Positions 9,701 through 16,531 of a DNA stretch of 28,234 nucleotides are shown in pieces. Location of the stretch: the IMG/VR virus record IMGVR_UViG_3300004463_000255, positions 1-28,234 of that record. The stretch is one strand, 5' to 3'. The number at the start of each line of letters is the position of its first letter. Position 1 is the stretch's first letter. Below the pieces are notes generated by a model, which saw only the letters and a program-made list of their open reading frames with translations, was not told the DNA's origin and ran no database searches. This stretch comes from a virus. Both the position numbers and the translations under genes were made by a program.

Positions 9701-11268
9701 TTGATCTTTGGGCGAGGTCCGTTGACTGTGAATGAACGAACTGTTGTTGGTGTCCAGCCCCAGAAGTTACCACCGCTAGGGTCACGAGCGTTGAATCGAT
9801 AGTAGTAAGTACCAGTCGGTAGAGCTGTCTGAAGAGTGTGTGCTACCTTCTGACCTGAGTTGAATGGGTTTGTGTCGCCAGGAGTAACTGTGTTTGCCCA
9901 ACCCGAACCAGTCGATATAGCGGTGTAAGAAGGTGTACCAGTGTAGATACCACAGGCAATGTCGATCGTGCTAGACGCACCCCATGAACCAGCGTTGTAG
10001 GCAGCATAGTTACCAGTAGTTACGCTGGCACTCGAACCAGTAACGATGATAGAGTTACCTGATGTTGAGAATCCAGAACCGACAGCGATTTCTACGGTTG
10101 CTACATAGTTCTGACCGCTGGATATAACGGCATCATCTAAGAAGTAGAAGTCAACCCACTGTGCACTAGCCGAGCTTGCCACAAGAGTTGAAGAGTCGAA
10201 GCTTGTGTACGATTCGGCGATAGCGTTGCCACTACCGACGGCACTCGTACCCATCGTACCTGTAGCTAGATAAATCTTAGAGATAATCTTAACAGTAGGT
10301 GCACCTTGTTTGTACAAGAAGAAACGAGTACGTCTGATTCTACCAGTTGCCCCAGCAGGGAAGGCTTGACCTAGGCGAGTGTTACCATCTCCACGAAGGA
10401 TATACCCACCAGCGGTGCTTGAGGCTTGCTCGAAGTTAAGCGTTTCATTACCTTGCATATTGCTTTGGGTGTCAATGTGAAGGCCGTACTGTACGTCGTT
10501 AGGCGTAGGGTCGGTAGCAGTTGCTTCAAGGACTGGAGTAGTGTCGCCGAAAGCAGTAGCATCAGTAGTGTTTACAGCGATTGTAGGTGGTTCGTTGAAC
10601 ACCTTTGTGATCGTCATCTGAGGGGTTACGGTGTAAGTGGCAAGCAACCCACCTGAGTCTAGAAGACGGAAAGTAATTACGTCACCAGTATTCAAGAAGC
10701 CGTAGTGAAGCATGATCGAGAACTCTACTTCAGAGTGGTCTGATCCTGAGTAAGTTACAGCCGCTGGGGTTACAGTATCACGGAATTGACCAGCACGAAA
10801 AGTACCAGTACCAGCGGTAAGCTGACCAGTAGTAGCAGTACCGTCTGTTACGTTAGGTGAATCTACAAGACGTACACCGTTAGTGGTAAGGTCGGCTGTC
10901 GCCCAACCAGCACCGTTGATGTTGTGCTGTACCTGAAAACTTGCGTTACCTGCCGCTGCACCAACTTCGTTTATTTCGAAACGTAAACGAAACTGGTAGT
11001 CACCAGTGATTGTAGGGTTGAACGCTGTGTTTTGGTTAGCCGCCCATGTAGCAGATGTTTCAGAGCCGTTGTCATTACGAAAACGGTACCCAACTTGGTT
11101 GAGCGTGAAGACAGAGTGACCTATTAAGTACTTTGGTACTGGTAGGTTATGCTTTTCAAACCACCAACAAAGTGGAATAGGCTTGAAGTCGTTACGAAGC
11201 CAAGTATGAAACTTAGAGTCTAAGAACCGCTGCTTTAAAGAGCGGTTATACTTATCGTGTATTCTCAC
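6787..11268 (-). CDS. Kelch beta-propeller tail protein
   Basis: A 1,493-aa protein. I start it at the GTG at 11268, which has AGGAG seven bases upstream and overlaps the end of the preceding gene by 17 nt; the longer open frame starting at a TTG at 11391 lies inside that gene and lacks support. Order: residues 1-40 basic (MRIHDKYNRSLKQRF); about 55-190 a beta domain with YRFRNDNGSET; a fibronectin-III-like part with PPTIAVNTTD and DPTPNDVQYGLHI; a further beta domain; about 600-1315 Kelch motifs, with strands such as YVFFGGYNG, VYLFGGWPG, LYLFGGNTG, AIVFGGLNG, FIVYGGFNG and FYVFGGRPS, each followed by W-T-type blade strands; about 1333-1370 three HTTD-type units; then a C-terminal beta domain ending VVFRVYQ. 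Kelch propellers bind proteins or glycans, so a receptor-binding or fibre role is likely. This is inferred from context. Confidence 0.8.
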   Translation of the reverse strand: MRIHDKYNRSLKQRFLDSKFHTWLRNDFKPIPLCWWFEKHNLPVPKYLIGHSVFTLNQVGYRFRNDNGSETSATWAANQNTAFNPTITGDYQFRLRFEINEVGAAAGNASFQVQHNINGAGWATADLTTNGVRLVDSPNVTDGTATTGQLTAGTGTFRAGQFRDTVTPAAVTYSGSDHSEVEFSIMLHYGFLNTGDVITFRLLDSGGLLATYTVTPQMTITKVFNEPPTIAVNTTDATAFGDTTPVLEATATDPTPNDVQYGLHIDTQSNMQGNETLNFEQASSTAGGYILRGDGNTRLGQAFPAGATGRIRRTRFFLYKQGAPTVKIISKIYLATGTMGTSAVGSGNAIAESYTSFDSSTLVASSASAQWVDFYFLDDAVISSGQNYVATVEIAVGSGFSTSGNSIIVTGSSASVTTGNYAAYNAGSWGASSTIDIACGIYTGTPSYTAISTGSGWANTVTPGDTNPFNSGQKVAHTLQTALPTGTYYYRFNARDPSGGNFWGWTPTTVRSFTVNGPRPKIKPYGQYSSNLSTVVPVGGTTGTAGMADPLYLQAGIAHVGSPSNAATPSIEIEPIGTAFDNTPTQTLRSRTYRNNNIQYAKRGGTLVYDRKNKRYVFFGGYNGTTRFNEVWAKYMDVPGNTWQLITPTGTAPVARNLHGATYVEGTSGSLKAGMYVWGGADPNDRQDMFYLDLTTPGSESWTTVTQTNTPTTRSYLNRQMVSTPASSGGSDLTHVYLFGGWPGASRSNDMYRCVFNPASPGSVTWTTLKTNGQAGNPTGRSGGVLDYKPSTHKLYLFGGNTGSAMLSDFWEYDIAGNTWTNTSPTGTAPTGTEFPAGGYDAINNRFWFSGGWATDGSYTTNRNNIGYINDVGGSESYVEVRANAAFSGGDQTFPGHMFSGNIVDTDKGWLVLFQMATPDSGAERYDYIIDFRDTATSNFPVYSIADGEYLNSRDAMGSTLDETANEWIQTGGFEDMYDDATIPNGSHGGDVWTYNATNNQWRYAVQGYKALPQLEGQVVVWDSVRGRAIVFGGLNGVEGQANGVYSLTRDTVGNYAVKQLFPTGTRPAPRWLGVGVFDSARNRAIFALGSNGSSLFNDVWQLDFSSSAEGAWSQLTPTGSVTAVTGPAFGENKSAKRLYIHAGATNASLTTVSTQTAYLDYTNVNPTWTTISTTNGLGRRTPAADFDETNNAFIVYGGFNGTDVIGATSTLMVGSSTVWNHNYPISYPANRRSTIGQFISGKFYVFGGRPSTGSWYKDTWALTPDYVTISNSSWVNKTPDAFSPVYYTVTGGSAGGYHWQTRVTEGSENSLWVSFGGNAESSADYVLGTGTPQFTKTHGTSSFKKTLGTKSHSTDADMRTNAHFTKQSNPTLPTTATPLSTAYTKAEVVNVSSDNSVYTDVTGNQYLLHMYERTNTNSTDQISATWNGKTTLAPSASTVYLQIWNKTSSSWETLASDNTTAANTDFTLTGSITSSLSDYYQTGNKVVFRVYQ
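7160..7270 (-). repeat. HTTD-type repeats inside the Kelch protein
   Basis: Three units: KTHGTSSFKKTLGTKS, HSTDADMRTN and AHFTKQ. The first closely matches the opening cap of block 1 in the giant gene next door (KTHGTSSVKRK), so both proteins carry the same module. Confidence 0.75.
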
Positions 11269-11629
11269 GAGTCCACTCCTGTAGATAGTCGTAGTCTCGA
11301 AGGGACTTAGCTGATTTAACCCCGAAGTCTCTGTCTTCAGTGGCCTTTGCCATAATTTCGTTAAACAGAGGAGTTGGAACTGATACGCCAAACTTAACTA
11401 TTTTAGCACCTGGACTGAACATGTATTGCCAGTAGCCAGCTTCATCTGAGCCCCACCATTCATTACTTGCCCACCAGTAGAAATCTTTCATTGCCGAAAC
11501 AATAAACCCGTAGTCTGGGTGCTTCTGCACAATGCAAATAACCCCTGTAGTAGGAGCGTCTGCTGGTTCACCCATTGAGCTGTCAAAAGTTGACTTGTCT
11601 CCGTAGTAGATACGCCATGTTATATTCAT
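11252..11629 (-). CDS. Hypothetical protein, Trp-rich, 125 aa
   Basis: Not recognised. Begins MNITWRIYYGDKSTFDSS and contains an aromatic segment at about residues 48-69 (KDFYWWASNEWWGSDEAGYWQY). Its start overlaps the stop of the upstream 95-aa gene by 4 nt (ATGA), and its 3' end holds the ribosome binding site and GTG start of the Kelch gene, so the three are probably translated from one message. There is no membrane segment or signal. The opening (WRIYYGDKSTFDSSMGEP...P..GV) resembles small proteins often found next to phage tail fibres, but I cannot name a family. Confidence 0.75.
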   Translation of the reverse strand: MNITWRIYYGDKSTFDSSMGEPADAPTTGVICIVQKHPDYGFIVSAMKDFYWWASNEWWGSDEAGYWQYMFSPGAKIVKFGVSVPTPLFNEIMAKATEDRDFGVKSAKSLRDYDYLQEWTRENTR

Positions 11630-11913
11630 CTTTTTGTTTTCCTAAATGCCCGTTCTTCGGCTGTCATGCCACCGTCAGACTTTGGCTCTAGTAGAGCCTC
11701 CATCTTTGCGGTAGCAATCTTGTATTCTTTAGAGGTTAACACCTCTGAGCCAAATAGCTGAGGGTCATAAAGCGGTTCAAGTTCACGGGTACCGTCATTG
11801 TAAAATGCAACGACACCGATCAGGTTCTTTGCGTCGAACGTCTTTCGGTTGGTCTTGCCCGTTACTTGCTTTGCGTCTGCATAGATTGCGACACGCTTTA
11901 TGAGCTTTGCCAT
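11626..11913 (-). CDS. Hypothetical protein, 95 aa
   Basis: Not recognised. Begins MAKLIKRVAIYADAKQVTGK and ends with a charged tail, MTAEERAFRKTKR. A short beta-like core (NLIGVVAFYNDGTRELEPLYD) is followed by a helical basic C-terminus. It starts 2 nt after the upstream gene's stop; GAGG lies about 12 nt before the ATG. It ends in a 4-nt overlap with the next gene. A small tail accessory or chaperone is possible from context only. Confidence 0.7.
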   Translation of the reverse strand: MAKLIKRVAIYADAKQVTGKTNRKTFDAKNLIGVVAFYNDGTRELEPLYDPQLFGSEVLTSKEYKIATAKMEALLEPKSDGGMTAEERAFRKTKR

Positions 11914-11915
11914 AG

Positions 11916-12305
11916 TTAAGAGACTACCTCGCTCTGAGGTGGGTAGAACCAGTTGCTGTTTGGGAGAAATTCTCCGACAGCTTCAATACGACCGTCAGAT
12001 TCGAAAATACCTAAGATACCTTTCTGACCGTCTCTACCAATTTTTCCTACTATGTGGCAAACCTCTAGAATCTGATTGCCTGGAGCCATCTCAGATCGTC
12101 TGCGCCAGACCAAGCGTTCGCCTGGTTTGAAGGTAACAAGAAGAACTCTTTCGTTTCTCTGCCAATCCCATAACTCAAAAGATTTCAAGTTATCAAGAGG
12201 CAAGTCCTCGTAAGAGTTCCTCTGTCCTGAAGCAGCTACTTGTGAGACTGCTCCTCCGTCGTTGTTATAAGCTACCCAACGAAATTTTTCGCCTAATTCG
12301 GCCAT
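11916..12305 (-). CDS. Hypothetical tail-region protein, 129 aa
   Basis: Not recognised. I start it at the ATG at 12305 (MAELGEKFRWVAYNNDGG), which has AAAGGA about 7 nt upstream; an in-frame ATG 36 nt earlier has no Shine-Dalgarno site. The protein looks all-beta, with KSFELWDWQRNERVLLVTF, GERLVWRRRSEM and a C-terminal EFLPNSNWFYP. It lies in the same tight minus-strand series as the fibre genes, so a virion or fibre-associated role is plausible but unproven. Confidence 0.7.
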   Translation of the reverse strand: MAELGEKFRWVAYNNDGGAVSQVAASGQRNSYEDLPLDNLKSFELWDWQRNERVLLVTFKPGERLVWRRRSEMAPGNQILEVCHIVGKIGRDGQKGILGIFESDGRIEAVGEFLPNSNWFYPPQSEVVS

Positions 12306-12355
12306 TGCATTGTCCTTTTCTATCGCATTGCATTGCGACAATAAGTTGTGTTATA

Positions 12356-12688
12356 TTAAGCTAGTTTTTGTACGTCTTCAAAAGTTGTCCACCAACCCTT
12401 GCCGACTACTGGCTGGTCGCCACCTTGTTCACGTTCGTCTACACGACCGTCAAGTGAGTGACCATATACTGTGTAATCGTCTAGTTCTACACCGACACGC
12501 TTACCAGCTTCGTCTTGTACGACTACTACGGTACCCGTTACTGGGTGACCTTCTGGTGTTCCGGTAAGAATCGTAACACGATCGCCTTCTGCTACTGAGC
12601 CTTCAGCGGCTTGAGCACTCTGAAGTGCTGCTTCCTGCTGTTGGTCCTGAAGAGAGACCTTGTTTTCTTCTGTTTTCTTGTCTGCCAT
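12356..12688 (-). CDS. Hypothetical protein with SH3/KOW-like segment, 110 aa
   Basis: Begins MADKKTEENKVSLQDQQQEA, a charged, probably disordered or helical N-terminus of about 32 residues. A small beta segment follows at about 35-75 (GDRVTILTGTPEGHPVTGTV...KRVGVELDDY), which reads like an SH3 or KOW-type barrel. The C-terminus is VGKGWWTTFEDVQKLA. AGGAG lies 9 nt before the ATG. The fold suggestion rests on pattern only. It lies just downstream of the strongly expressed-looking 179-aa structural gene. Confidence 0.7.
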   Translation of the reverse strand: MADKKTEENKVSLQDQQQEAALQSAQAAEGSVAEGDRVTILTGTPEGHPVTGTVVVVQDEAGKRVGVELDDYTVYGHSLDGRVDEREQGGDQPVVGKGWWTTFEDVQKLA

Positions 12689-12712
12689 ATCTTTAATCTC
12701 CTAGATTTAATC

Positions 12713-13252
12713 TTAGCTTGATGTGTCGTCGTAACGCCAAGTGAATGTTTCTTGAGCTGTTGCACCTGAAGCGGCTGTTGTGCCAACTTCGATTTGGTAA
12801 ACAACACGGTCACCGAACTGACCAGTAGTAGTAGTTGTACCAGTTACTGAAAGTGGAGAACCTGAAGTGTAGGTGAATGCGTTAGCGTTACCCAATGTGA
12901 ATGTTGGGTAGTTACCAACTGTTAACTGAAGACCAGTTGTACCAGCTGTACCAGTTGCCTGTGTATAACCAGTTGCTGTACCTACAGAACAAGTAACACC
13001 TGTACCGAAGTTGTTAGAACCATCAGTGTACCATTTAACGTTGTCTACAGTACCAGATGTGATAGCTGTAACGTTAAGGCGAGTACTTACCCAGTATGAG
13101 TAGTTAGTACCTGCTGCTGGAACAAGAATAGAGTTTGAAGTACCCGCTGTTGTGTGAGCGTCTTCTGCGTTTGCACGCGTGTTGATTGACGTAATATCAG
13201 TAGCAGTTGGACCTGCACCTGTAAGACGAACAATTTGTACTGTTGCTGCCAT
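12713..13252 (-). CDS. Putative virion structural protein, Thr/Gly/Ala-rich, 179 aa
   Basis: Begins MAATVQIVRLTGAGPTATDI and ends AQETFTWRYDDTSS. Composition is dominated by Thr, Gly, Ala, Ser and Val with no Cys pairs and no membrane segment, typical of small beta-sandwich virion proteins such as decoration or tail proteins. It is the only gene in the tail series with its own clear promoter (TATAAT at 13300-13305), a leader hairpin and AAAGGA before the ATG, which suggests it is made in larger amounts than its neighbours. It could be a head decoration, minor capsid or fibre-tip protein. I cannot choose among these from sequence alone. Confidence 0.7.
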   Translation of the reverse strand: MAATVQIVRLTGAGPTATDITSINTRANAEDAHTTAGTSNSILVPAAGTNYSYWVSTRLNVTAITSGTVDNVKWYTDGSNNFGTGVTCSVGTATGYTQATGTAGTTGLQLTVGNYPTFTLGNANAFTYTSGSPLSVTGTTTTTGQFGDRVVYQIEVGTTAASGATAQETFTWRYDDTSS

Positions 13253-13269
13253 TTAATTTATTTCCTTTT

Positions 13270-13305
13270 ATTTGTTTGAGTAGTAATTCTACTCTTTATA
13301 TTATA
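13270..13305 (-). promoter_or_regulatory. Promoter and leader hairpin for the 179-aa structural gene
   Basis: On the minus strand, TATAAT at 13305-13300 lies in GTTGTATAATATAAAG. The next bases form a perfect 6-bp hairpin, GAGTAG-AATTA-CTACTC, followed by A-rich leader and AAAGGA before the ATG at 13252. No good -35 box was found. A 5' hairpin of this kind can stabilise an mRNA. Confidence 0.5.
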
Positions 13306-13316
13306 CAACATTTAGA

Positions 13317-13691
13317 CTAATTGGTGTCTATCCAAGTGTCTTCTTCTGTTGCGTTATTTGGTGCTACGCTACCGACCCATTCAACGTAGAGTGCATTCGG
13401 TCGTGCCACATCGGGATCGCTCCCATGATGAACTCGAACGAACGTACTAACACCTGTGTCTCCCTTGTCTCCCTTATCGCCTTTCGGAATAAAGAAGTCG
13501 AGAACCGCTGCCGAAGGTGTGCCTGAGTTAGTAACACTGGCTGGATTACCTTCTGCTAATGTCGTAGTAGAGTTTACCTCTACCGTTCCCGCTGGACCTC
13601 TCTTACCCGTATGAGACAAACGAATGCTGTTACGGCGATTGACGATCTTGATAGTCCTATTTCTTTTATTAAGACGTATCTCGGCAATCAT
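13317..13691 (-). CDS. Collagen-like tail protein, 124 aa
   Basis: A basic N-terminus (MIAEIRLNKRNRTIKIVNRR) leads to GKRGPAGTVEV at 29-39, then the linker IPKGDKGDKGDTG at 68-80, followed by a beta-like C-terminus with ALYVEWVGSVAPNNATEEDTWIDTN. Gly-x-x triplets of the GDKGDKGDTG kind are common in tail-fibre and baseplate proteins, where they form short trimeric stalks. Its ATG overlaps the stop of the 111-aa gene by 1 nt, so the two are coupled. Very likely a small fibre or baseplate appendage. Confidence 0.7.
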   Translation of the reverse strand: MIAEIRLNKRNRTIKIVNRRNSIRLSHTGKRGPAGTVEVNSTTTLAEGNPASVTNSGTPSAAVLDFFIPKGDKGDKGDTGVSTFVRVHHGSDPDVARPNALYVEWVGSVAPNNATEEDTWIDTN

Positions 13692-14026
13692 TATGAAACC
13701 TCTGTTTCGTCTAGTGCCTCACCCACAATAAATTCTGGGAAGTCAACTTCACATCCACCACATTCTTCGTCTGGCGAAGGGTACTTTGTAGGGTAGCCCG
13801 AATCGTCGTTAACGTTGATCTGATAGTAGTATGTGCCAAGGGGAATTTTTGTTTCATCCGGTGTCAACTCGAATACGCCTACGCCTAGGGTAAGCTCGGC
13901 ATGTGATGTAAGGGTATAGATTTCACCTGGTTTTCCAATATAAATATCGGCAGAAACAGCAAGCGGGTCGCCCGCATCTATAGGTAGTGTTACGGGTTCA
14001 CCGTATCTAATGCTAATTTTTTCCAT
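13691..14026 (-). CDS. Putative baseplate/fibre adaptor protein, 111 aa
   Basis: Begins MEKISIRYGEPVTLPIDAGDP and contains PLGTYYYQINVNDDSG at about 62-77, the pattern of a small Ig-like beta-sandwich (strand - turn - GTYYYQI strand) seen at the N-termini of baseplate upper proteins. The Cys pair in EECGGCEVDF is unusual for this neighbourhood. AAGGA lies 4 nt before the ATG, and the gene end overlaps the collagen-like gene. The family link is inference. Confidence 0.6.
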   Translation of the reverse strand: MEKISIRYGEPVTLPIDAGDPLAVSADIYIGKPGEIYTLTSHAELTLGVGVFELTPDETKIPLGTYYYQINVNDDSGYPTKYPSPDEECGGCEVDFPEFIVGEALDETEVS

Positions 14027-14090
14027 TAGTTCCTTTTTTGGTAAGTAGTTTTTTTGCGAGATTGATTCCGTCGCTAGGAACCTTAGACAT
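14013..14090 (-). CDS. Possible 25-aa basic peptide overlapping the next gene
   Basis: An ATG at 14090 opens MSKVPSDGINLAKKLLTKKG and ends TNGKN at a TAG inside the start of the 111-aa gene, in a different frame. The promoter-like TATAAT at 14157-14162 lies upstream on the same strand. The AAGGA of the 111-aa gene lies inside this frame, so reading it could couple to that gene. Its own ribosome site is poor (AGAAG directly before ATG). It could be a leader peptide, or chance. Confidence 0.3.
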   Translation of the reverse strand: MSKVPSDGINLAKKLLTKKGTNGKN

Positions 14091-14156
14091 CTTCTGGTAG
14101 GCTTACCCCAACCAAGAAATTTCGCTTAATCTCTGGGATTTTTTCTGTCTATACTT

Positions 14157-14162
14157 ATTATA
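14157..14162 (-). promoter_or_regulatory. Extended -10 promoter in the 142-bp gap before the 111-aa gene
   Basis: TGATATAAT on the minus strand (TG-n-TATAAT) just after the stop of the 681-aa tail gene, with no convincing -35. The 14027-14168 gap otherwise holds a short GGTA-AGCC-TACC hairpin and the small frame above. Confidence 0.45.
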
Positions 14163-14168
14163 TCACAA

Positions 14169-16214
14169 TTAGAGGTCGCCGACTCTTTGTACTTTTATAC
14201 CGAAGAGACCGTTCATGTAGTTCGTTGTGTTGGCAGCATTTCTGCCGTTTACCTTACCGTTGATTGTGTAGGTTGCACCGTCGAGAACACCGATCGATGA
14301 ACTCACGAATGTCTTGTCTGTGTTACCAGCAGCGTTGTATGTATCGAAGCCAGTACCGAGGGTATAGATGCCGTTAACCGTAAAGTCGATCTTTGCACCA
14401 CCCGTTGCCCCAAACATGTAAATGTTGAACACATAGACACCAGCAGGAATGTAACAGTCAATTGTCCACTCGTTGCCGTTTGCACCTAATGTGCTACCAC
14501 CTGTTAGGGTGTTGGTATTGATAAGCATTCCCCAGCCACCGATATAACCAGAAGCACCAAGCCTCTGCCACACCGCCCCAGAAACAGAGTAGGCTTGCAG
14601 TGATGGGTAATAAAGGTCGGACTGCCCAGAGAAAGTATTAAAGAATTCAATTTCCTTATAGTAAAGACGACCATCAGCACCAATACGGAAGAATGGACGA
14701 CCAACGTCGATTGTTGCAGTGTAGTATTGAGTTTCTAGCTTGTCTTCTATCTTGAACAGAACGTACCACGGCACTGTATTGTCGGCAGAGACACCCGTAA
14801 CAGGGTCTAAGAACTCGACATTATTCATTCGTGTGTTGATGGTCGTGGCAAGAGCCGCTGGGTCAATAGTCACCAGACCAGTTCCAGCAGCGACGGTGAA
14901 TGGAATGTTTGTCCATGTAGTAGAGAAAGCACCTTCTCCCTTCGCCATGGTGAACTGAACCCCAGTCGTAGGGGTGACGGCGTTCTTGTCTGTGCCGTTT
15001 AGTGTCATAGGTGCGATCGAACCAATAACATTGGTATCGAAAACGTTTACGACTAAACCATCAGAGTTGTCGAAGTCGTTGGTGTAGTTCACCGAAAGGT
15101 TGTTATAGAAGCCAGGACTGAAGTATTCAAGGACTGTGACTGGCTTACTTACGGTAGTACCGTTACCACGAGAGTCAACCGCACGAACGTTAACCGTCTG
15201 AGAGCCAACTACGTCTGAAACTGTACCGATGTCCTGAACAATATCAGTGGTGTTGCTCCATGGGGTACTTTGTGAGTAGCCACCAATAGAGAAGATGTAC
15301 GATGACATCGTTGCATATTTTTGTGCAGTTGCTTTGTCTGCTACAGGTACGGTAGCCTGAAGAATAGACTTACCTTGTATCAGCACCTGATCAGAACCTG
15401 ACACCGCTACTGAAGTAGGGTTAGTATCAAGGTATGTGAAGTTAGAGAATACTGGGTTGGCTTGACCAGTATCATTTTTTATTGTATAACCAACATCACG
15501 GTAGTCGTAGGTTTCGTATCCAGCAATCGAGCTGTTAATACCAATACGCATTGTACCTGAGTTAGAGTTAGGGTATGCCTGTTGCAAGGCAGTCGTTAGG
15601 GAACCGCCATTTAGGTTAGGGAAGTTGAAACGAGAGCCAACATTACCAGAGGTATAGATTCGACTACCGCCACCAGGAGGGGCTTCAATAAATGCCTTAA
15701 CAGCGGCACCACCTGGGTTTGAGAACTCAAGCCAGATCGGACCCTCGTCAGTTGCTGGAATGTTACCAGCGTGCATCGAAAGAGCCGTAAGTGTTGCGTT
15801 ACGGTATCGTGTATCAACGTTATCATTCGAAGTAACCCACCCTGAAGTAAGGTAAGGACCGTTCGAAAGGTTAACGTCAGTACGAGATTGGAAGCCGAAC
15901 CCGACACCAGCCGAGTTACGGTAGACACGGGTAGAGCCCGTACCCCATGAGTTCATGTTACCAGTGCCCCCACCGTAGTCATAGTTGAAGTGACCAGATG
16001 TAGCAACACCATTCATACCTAGCTGAATCGTATAGGTCGCAGCGTTGTAGTTGTTCCAAATACGCCCACCAGAGGCTACACGCTTGATACCGCCTTCAAC
16101 ACGCCAGTCTTCAAAGTTTTCACCAGGAGACCCATAGTAAGTACGAATAGAGTTAACCCAGACACGGAACTGACCGCCTGAGCTACCACCGATGGTTGAT
16201 TCTGCGTATGCCAT
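14169..16214 (-). CDS. Tail fibre/tail-tip protein, DUF859-like, 681 aa
   Basis: Begins MAYAESTIGGSSGGQFRVWV and is beta-rich throughout. Residues about 325-380 (GGYSQSTPWSNTTDIVQ ... TVNVRAVDSRGNGTTVSKPV) have the 'VxDSRGN-T' strand pattern of Ig/Fn3-type modules repeated in DUF859 tail proteins of siphophages. A middle part with FFRIGADGRLYYKEIEFF and a C-terminal beta domain (GVYVFNIYMFGATGG, ending IKVQRVGDL) are typical of fibre tips. It starts 1 nt inside the stop of the 105-aa gene. Its probable role is adsorption, by position and fold. The DUF859 match is remembered pattern, not a search. Confidence 0.65.
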   Translation of the reverse strand: MAYAESTIGGSSGGQFRVWVNSIRTYYGSPGENFEDWRVEGGIKRVASGGRIWNNYNAATYTIQLGMNGVATSGHFNYDYGGGTGNMNSWGTGSTRVYRNSAGVGFGFQSRTDVNLSNGPYLTSGWVTSNDNVDTRYRNATLTALSMHAGNIPATDEGPIWLEFSNPGGAAVKAFIEAPPGGGSRIYTSGNVGSRFNFPNLNGGSLTTALQQAYPNSNSGTMRIGINSSIAGYETYDYRDVGYTIKNDTGQANPVFSNFTYLDTNPTSVAVSGSDQVLIQGKSILQATVPVADKATAQKYATMSSYIFSIGGYSQSTPWSNTTDIVQDIGTVSDVVGSQTVNVRAVDSRGNGTTVSKPVTVLEYFSPGFYNNLSVNYTNDFDNSDGLVVNVFDTNVIGSIAPMTLNGTDKNAVTPTTGVQFTMAKGEGAFSTTWTNIPFTVAAGTGLVTIDPAALATTINTRMNNVEFLDPVTGVSADNTVPWYVLFKIEDKLETQYYTATIDVGRPFFRIGADGRLYYKEIEFFNTFSGQSDLYYPSLQAYSVSGAVWQRLGASGYIGGWGMLINTNTLTGGSTLGANGNEWTIDCYIPAGVYVFNIYMFGATGGAKIDFTVNGIYTLGTGFDTYNAAGNTDKTFVSSSIGVLDGATYTINGKVNGRNAANTTNYMNGLFGIKVQRVGDL

Positions 16215-16531
16215 TAGTGAATAAACCCTTTATAATCTGTAATAATTTCCCTGCCAGCGACCAAGCTATCACAATGCAGATTAGTCCCTGCACCCACAAT
16301 AACATAGCCATCAGTGTTAATTTTGTCAATGTAAATATCTCCCAGCTTACCGTTGATTTTTAGGCTTCGGCTGCCGAGGTCTTCTACGTCGATATAGTTG
16401 TCTTCGCTACCCCACTTGGTATAGATGAGACGCTTCTCACCATCGACTTCTTGAAAATCATGCTTAGTAAAACCGAGAGCTTCCTCGATCTCCATCATGA
16501 TTTTTTCGCCTTCTTTGATTGTTACTTTCAT
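16214..16531 (-). CDS. Hypothetical protein with stacked-strand look, 105 aa
   Basis: Begins MKVTIKEGEKIMMEIEEALG. A helical N-terminus is followed by short repeating strands (NYIDVEDLGSRSLKINGKLGDIYIDKINTDGYVIVGAGTNLHC), a rhythm reminiscent of a small solenoid or carbohydrate-binding module. The ATG overlaps the stop of the 767-aa gene (TAATG), and the stop overlaps the ATG of the 681-aa gene, so it lies between two tail genes in one message. No family recognised. Confidence 0.7.
   Translation of the reverse strand: MKVTIKEGEKIMMEIEEALGFTKHDFQEVDGEKRLIYTKWGSEDNYIDVEDLGSRSLKINGKLGDIYIDKINTDGYVIVGAGTNLHCDSLVAGREIITDYKGFIH

Noticed and set aside
11269-11391. TTG start at 11391 for the Kelch gene
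   Set aside because: It lies inside the preceding gene and lacks a ribosome site; GTG 11268 has AGGAG at 7 nt.
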